From JBPRGG01 sp051418075 (lineage in GTDB: Bacteria; Bacteroidota; Bacteroidia; Cytophagales; Cyclobacteriaceae), in NCBI GenBank assembly GCA_051418075.1, contig JBPRGG010000002.1:1-18357 (forward strand): a DNA stretch of 18,357 nt, in the 5' to 3' direction. The notes under the pieces are model-generated. The model ran no database searches. It saw only the letters and a list, made by a program, of their open reading frames with translations, and was not told where the DNA came from. The position numbers were made by a program, and so were the translations under genes. Of this stretch, positions 14,873-18,357 are shown in pieces (the first letter of the stretch is position 1; each line of letters starts with the position of its first letter).

Positions 14873-14959
14873 ATGAAAGATTTAGATGCCAATACTGAAA
14901 TTCTCCTAATTTTCCTTATAATTTTATTGTTTTACTTTGTCAAAGTTAAAATGGAATGA
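14873..14959 (+). CDS. Micro membrane protein, paralogue 2
   Basis: A 28-residue frame, ATG 14873 to TGA 14957-14959. It reads MKDLDANTEI, then a hydrophobic core of about 13 residues (LLIFLIILLFYFV), then KVKME. It matches the first small protein in the opening M-K-[N/D]-L-D-x-N-T, in the position of the hydrophobic helix and in a lysine-rich exit (SKLK versus VKVK), but lacks the C-terminal tail. It would cross the inner membrane once. A promoter-like TTG/TAAATTTA pair lies just upstream. With so few residues, chance cannot be excluded except by the resemblance to its neighbour. Confidence 0.5.
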   Translation: MKDLDANTEILLIFLIILLFYFVKVKME

Positions 14960-15059
14960 TTTAACTGGAAAAATAAAAACCAATCAACCATTTACCAGCC
15001 ATACTTTAAAGAAAATCCAGTATTTTGTTAGCAGAGATCCGGGTACGGCTACCAAATTT

Positions 15060-17261
15060 TCATTTCTGCAAAGGACTGGCTTCCCTGGCCAAATTTATAT
15101 CCCTTTCCACCGCTGGCAAAAAAAGGGCCCAGGAAAAATGAGTGAATTCGGATCCATAATCACGGGTGGCCACATGAGGCACAGGCCGATAGCGGAATTG
15201 GGTTAACTCCACCACTTTTTTCCACTGTTCTAAAGCTAATTGAAGCAGTTCAACTGCATAAGTTTGCCTATTTTTATCACCAGTATGCCGGAATTGTTGT
15301 AAAGACACCCCTCCATGTATCTTATATGCAAAATAGGCACTTAAGTGGGCCCAGGTTTTCAGATCATCTATTTCAGATCTTAAAGCCCCGGAAAAATTAG
15401 TAAGTTTTCCTTCTAATTGCTGACTTATTTTGAGCACCTCCTCGTGATCAGCCAGCAATGCTGAAACCAGATCCGGCGGCGTAACCTTACCTTCAAATTC
15501 CTTTCCCTCCAGAATTCCCTGTACATAATCCTCTATGGACACATAATCAGGATCCAGGGTGGATTTGTAGATCAATTCATTAACCGATATAAAGGGTGAA
15601 TTACCATCAAAAGTTCTGGGATCAGATTCAGAGGGATTGGCTGCCAGAAACCCTTCTGAATATAAGGTGAAATCCCAGGTGGATTTAAACAAGGATGCCA
15701 GCCTTAAAGGCATATTGCCGGCTGCAATATAACTTTGAAGTAAAGGTTTTCCTACGCCATTACCGTACCTTGATTCCAAAAACTGTTCAAATAAATCATT
15801 GGGTAAGGTAGGGTCGAACAATAAATGTCCCCACATTTTATAAAAAAGCCATTGTTTTTCAAAACCATATTGCCAGGTCTTTTCCGGGCTGGTCACTGTA
15901 GCATAATCCAGGGCCGGGATATAACCTTCCGAACCAATAAAGTAGCCATTTACAAATGCTTTGCTGTTTTCAATAATGTGCTGCCTGATAAAATCGGGTT
16001 GGGCCCATCTTAAAATAAAAAAGTCTTCATTCCTCATCATCCATTGAATGTTATAGTTAGTTGGTGCAGGATCCCAGTATCTTCGATCAATGGTGCCGGA
16101 ATTGTTGTCGTGGGTGAGGGCCAGTTTGGTAGTGGAATAAGCGTGAGAGAAATTAAATTTTACTTCAACCAGGACCGGATCGGGTAAATCTGCCTGATCT
16201 ATGACCCGGCGCATTTCCAAAGGATCTGCTGATAAAACCGAACGATGTATAAATTTCACCGGTCGGTTGGCCTGCTTGATACCAGCTATAAAAGCATCTT
16301 CTATCCAGGCCTCCCGCTGCTGAGGAGTCATATCTCCGGCTGTTTCGCCAAAATTATTCATCCAATCAGCCAGGGTAATGCCAAGCCCGGTAAGGTCATC
16401 ATACTCATTGATCAATTGCGTGACTGATTCCCGGGTATATTGCTTTACAATTTCTGACCGATTATTCAGTTCATCCACGCCATAAGCCTGGGCAAATTCA
16501 GGAGAAACCACAATGTTCCAGTTTACCACATAAGTATCAATACCCCTGATCCGGGCCATCCGGAAAAGGGCTTTCCAAAACCGTTGCCATTCCTCCATTT
16601 CCGTTGGACTATAGGGACTGGCTTCAGGATAGTTTTTGGCTTTGATCATGTAGGGAAAAGGATGACGATTCCACAGGGTAAGGGCATTGAACCTGTTTTC
16701 AGCCATCATATCCAAGAAAGACTGCCAAAAATCCAGATCTCGACATGTATGAGAATGCAGGTACATAGCTTCACTTTTACGGTAAGGAGACCAGGGTAAA
16801 TTAAATTTTATACCCCTGAAATCCATATGTGGCGAAACCGACCTGGCGGTAATTTTTTTATAATCATGGTGGTATTTCATCTGATCCACCACCTCCAGAA
16901 TACCATACATGGCCCCGACCGGATCATTGGCCAATATGAGCAATGTTCTATCATGATTGGCCCAATCCAGACGATAAGCCTCTGCCGGCATCTCTGATAT
17001 TTGTAAAGGCAACAGGTTTTTTATCCTTAAATCCTTTTGATTACCTGAAGTAATCAAAATATCCGGATAATCCTCCAGGTCCTCCCAGGGGTAATAGTGT
17101 AAACTGATACCTTCCCGGATAAATTGTTGGTTTAATTTGCCTACAGCATAAACCACTGACTCCTGCAAATCGTCATAGGAGATTGAAAGTTGAGCTCGTC
17201 CAGGTATCACCATAATTACCAGGAAAAGGAACAATAGAATTACGCTCCTGTATATCTTCAT
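15060..17261 (-). CDS. Secreted GH67/GH20-like glycoside hydrolase, specificity unknown
   Basis: 733 residues with a Sec signal peptide (hydrophobic 6-20, likely cleavage after GRA at about 23). Residues about 24-140 form an alpha/beta domain with ANDPVGAMYGILEVVDQM (111-128). That is the hallmark of the non-catalytic N-terminal domain found before GH20, GH67, GH84 and GH115 barrels. From about 146 a TIM barrel begins with MDFRGIKFNLPWSP, then FLDMMAENRFNALTLWN (182-198), GIDTYVVNWNIVVSPEF and GLGITLADWMNNFGETAGD. Candidate catalytic acids are E306 (in NFGETAGD), E366 (in VEVKFN) and E445 (GSEGY); the assignment is mine. The barrel features recall alpha-glucuronidases (GH67) most, but overall it is not a standard member. 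The C-terminal 250 residues are helical. No SusC/SusD pair or other carbohydrate-active gene is in the window, so the polysaccharide target is unknown. Confidence 0.7.
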   Translation of the reverse strand: MKIYRSVILLFLFLVIMVIPGRAQLSISYDDLQESVVYAVGKLNQQFIREGISLHYYPWEDLEDYPDILITSGNQKDLRIKNLLPLQISEMPAEAYRLDWANHDRTLLILANDPVGAMYGILEVVDQMKYHHDYKKITARSVSPHMDFRGIKFNLPWSPYRKSEAMYLHSHTCRDLDFWQSFLDMMAENRFNALTLWNRHPFPYMIKAKNYPEASPYSPTEMEEWQRFWKALFRMARIRGIDTYVVNWNIVVSPEFAQAYGVDELNNRSEIVKQYTRESVTQLINEYDDLTGLGITLADWMNNFGETAGDMTPQQREAWIEDAFIAGIKQANRPVKFIHRSVLSADPLEMRRVIDQADLPDPVLVEVKFNFSHAYSTTKLALTHDNNSGTIDRRYWDPAPTNYNIQWMMRNEDFFILRWAQPDFIRQHIIENSKAFVNGYFIGSEGYIPALDYATVTSPEKTWQYGFEKQWLFYKMWGHLLFDPTLPNDLFEQFLESRYGNGVGKPLLQSYIAAGNMPLRLASLFKSTWDFTLYSEGFLAANPSESDPRTFDGNSPFISVNELIYKSTLDPDYVSIEDYVQGILEGKEFEGKVTPPDLVSALLADHEEVLKISQQLEGKLTNFSGALRSEIDDLKTWAHLSAYFAYKIHGGVSLQQFRHTGDKNRQTYAVELLQLALEQWKKVVELTQFRYRPVPHVATRDYGSEFTHFSWALFLPAVERDINLAREASPLQK

Positions 17262-17382
17262 TTAATATATAAAATTTGCCATGATCACTCAAATAAAGTT
17301 AACCATTGGCAAGTCAAAAGCAAAAATTCAGATATAATTCCTGTCTTTACAGAACAAATCCAACCATAATACAGGCATTGCG
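17262..17382. promoter_or_regulatory. Spacer upstream of the glycosidase gene
   Basis: 121 bases between two genes on the minus strand. On that strand TAACTTTA (17294-17301) is a one-mismatch -7 box about 33 bases before the glycosidase ATG at 17261, so the glycosidase may have its own promoter. No hairpin ending the radical SAM gene was found. Confidence 0.3.
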
Positions 17383-18357
17383 CTATTGATCAGAAGCGGT
17401 TTCCACTTCAGCCAGTGATGGTTCTTTCAGGGGTGAGCCATTTTCCTGCGGTTGATCTTTGGTTACGTGTATATGTAGTAAACTGCCATAAAACCGGCAT
17501 TCGTCTAAACGGCAGGAATTAACCAGTTTGCCTTCGTGCACGCACATATCAGGACAATCATCACACATATTAATGGTGCCATCCGGCATCAGATCCGGGG
17601 CCTGGATCATGCCAATACCTAGCGCTTTAACAGGATAAACCATACGCCAGGGATTTGAAAGCACATATTTGATGTATTTTTTAAACGCTTTACGGAGATT
17701 GCGGTCAAATGGGGAAAGCAAGAATATTTTCCTATCCAATCGCTTTTTGGTATGAATAATATAGGTGCCATTGAAATAATGATTGCAAAACTGGCAAATT
17801 TCCATCATGCCCTTACCAAAAGAACCAAAAGTCTTTCCTTTATGATTCACAATGATATTCCCTATCAGCCATTTGAAAGAAGTGTGATCAGCAGTACCGC
17901 CTAAATAGGAATTGGCATCATAGTCCGGAAAATGCTGCTTGATCAGATCATAAACACCTTCAGAAGATATGCCCACATCTTCATCATGGGTATCAATAGC
18001 ATACCCCAGACTTCCGGCCTTAATATTGATTTTTTCGCCATCATCATTATAGTATTCCACAGATCCATCCACTGGCATGCCCCGAAATGTGATAAGTGAA
18101 ATGCCGTGGACATAGTTGATATGATCAATCGCCCATTGAATGAAATCCGGTACTTCTTTAAAATTTTGGGCAGTAACAGTAATTCCAAAGCTGGCTGTTA
18201 GTCCGCCGATCTTTTTGATCATTCGGGCAAATTTTTCCCTCATAGGATTTAGCTCTAATTCACTTTTTATTTTTTTTCCCCTGAATTCCGGCTCCGGTCT
18301 GGTTTGAGTAGAATCGATATGAAAACTGATCCCGGATAAGCCGGCCTTTTTCATTTC
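17383..18357 (-). CDS. Radical SAM-type protein, C-terminal part
   Basis: The frame stays open to the right window edge (the codon before the first in-window Met is GAA), so the start lies outside and the Met at 18354 is probably internal. The visible 324 residues begin within a radical SAM-like half-barrel: GLSGISFHIDSTQTRPEPEF followed by ELNPMREKFARMIKKIGGL and a SFGITVTAQN strand, a pattern I associate with radical SAM enzymes. The CxxxCxxC motif for the first Fe-S cluster must lie upstream. Downstream are a CxxC (C187, C190) and a compact cysteine set MCDDCPDMCVHEGKLVNSC...C (C264, C267, C271, C281, C286 counted from that Met), suggesting one or more auxiliary clusters. Members with this layout modify lipids or peptides, including Tes-like lipid-joining enzymes, but the substrate here cannot be assigned. 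The gene ends 121 bases before the glycosidase on the same strand. Confidence 0.6.
   Translation of the reverse strand, partial: EMKKAGLSGISFHIDSTQTRPEPEFRGKKIKSELELNPMREKFARMIKKIGGLTASFGITVTAQNFKEVPDFIQWAIDHINYVHGISLITFRGMPVDGSVEYYNDDGEKINIKAGSLGYAIDTHDEDVGISSEGVYDLIKQHFPDYDANSYLGGTADHTSFKWLIGNIIVNHKGKTFGSFGKGMMEICQFCNHYFNGTYIIHTKKRLDRKIFLLSPFDRNLRKAFKKYIKYVLSNPWRMVYPVKALGIGMIQAPDLMPDGTINMCDDCPDMCVHEGKLVNSCRLDECRFYGSLLHIHVTKDQPQENGSPLKEPSLAEVETASDQ

Larger units (their letters stand above)
14352..15059. other. Spacer carrying two micropeptide genes
   Basis: 708 bases between the DUF1338 gene and the end of the convergent glycosidase gene. It contains a weak terminator (14367-14388), about 225 AT-rich bases without a recognisable gene (14390-14616) that include a small AGCCT/AGGCT hairpin at 14533-14547, and the two short similar membrane peptide genes at 14617 and 14873. 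Confidence 0.5.

Noticed and set aside
14937..15206. Plus-strand ORF of 89 codons across the end of the second micropeptide and the glycosidase
   Set aside because: More than half is antisense to the conserved glycosidase C-terminus and the start codon is a weak TTG inside the micropeptide.

Overview
The window looks like a chromosomal segment of a Bacteroidota bacterium (Cytophagia or Flavobacteriia-like, order not resolvable by eye). The DNA is AT-rich. Several starts lack Shine-Dalgarno sequences, and Bacteroidota-type -7 boxes (TAnnTTTG) precede two genes. The gene families are also typical: a DUF4097 lipoprotein, an ABC/TolC pair of the FtsX-transporter type, an ECF sigma factor, AraC-GyrI, and a GH67/GH20-like secreted protein. 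No rRNA, tRNA, CRISPR array or phage genes were seen.

Layout. 1-370: the 3' end of an IS1595/ISXO2-type transposase, cut by the window edge. 611-2686 (+): glycogen debranching enzyme glgX, tail-to-tail with ilvD (2683-4515, -). 4516-4848: a divergent intergenic region with a perfect 28-bp palindrome and a sigma-54-like promoter. 4849-6976 (+): an apparent two-gene operon of a class I isoprenoid-synthase-like protein and a beta-helical DUF4097 lipoprotein. 6978-7131: tandem palindromic sites and a second sigma-54-like promoter, followed by an ABC ATPase and a TolC-type channel (7132-9212, +). 9278-12217 (-): a secreted TPR-like protein, an AraC/GyrI regulator and an ECF sigma factor. 12218-12975: mostly non-coding, with one doubtful small ORF and nested inverted repeats. 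12976-14351 (+): a YkgJ-type cysteine-cluster protein and a DUF1338 (2-oxoadipate dioxygenase/decarboxylase-like) protein. 14352-15059: holds two short, mutually similar single-span membrane peptide genes. 15060-17261 (-): a secreted GH67/GH20-like glycosidase. 17383-18357 (-): the C-terminal part of a radical SAM protein, cut by the window edge.

The most distinctive region is 4.6-7.1 kb. The isoprenoid-synthase-like operon and the ABC-TolC operon are each preceded, 36-39 bases before the start codon, by almost the same promoter-like element (TTGGCAT[T/A]TTTATTG). Palindromic sites lie roughly 75-120 bp further upstream in both cases. This is the arrangement expected for enhancer-activated sigma-54 promoters, and it suggests the two adjacent operons form one envelope-related regulon. 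That reading is inference. The pair of paralogous micropeptides at 14.6-15.0 kb is a second candidate for undescribed biology.
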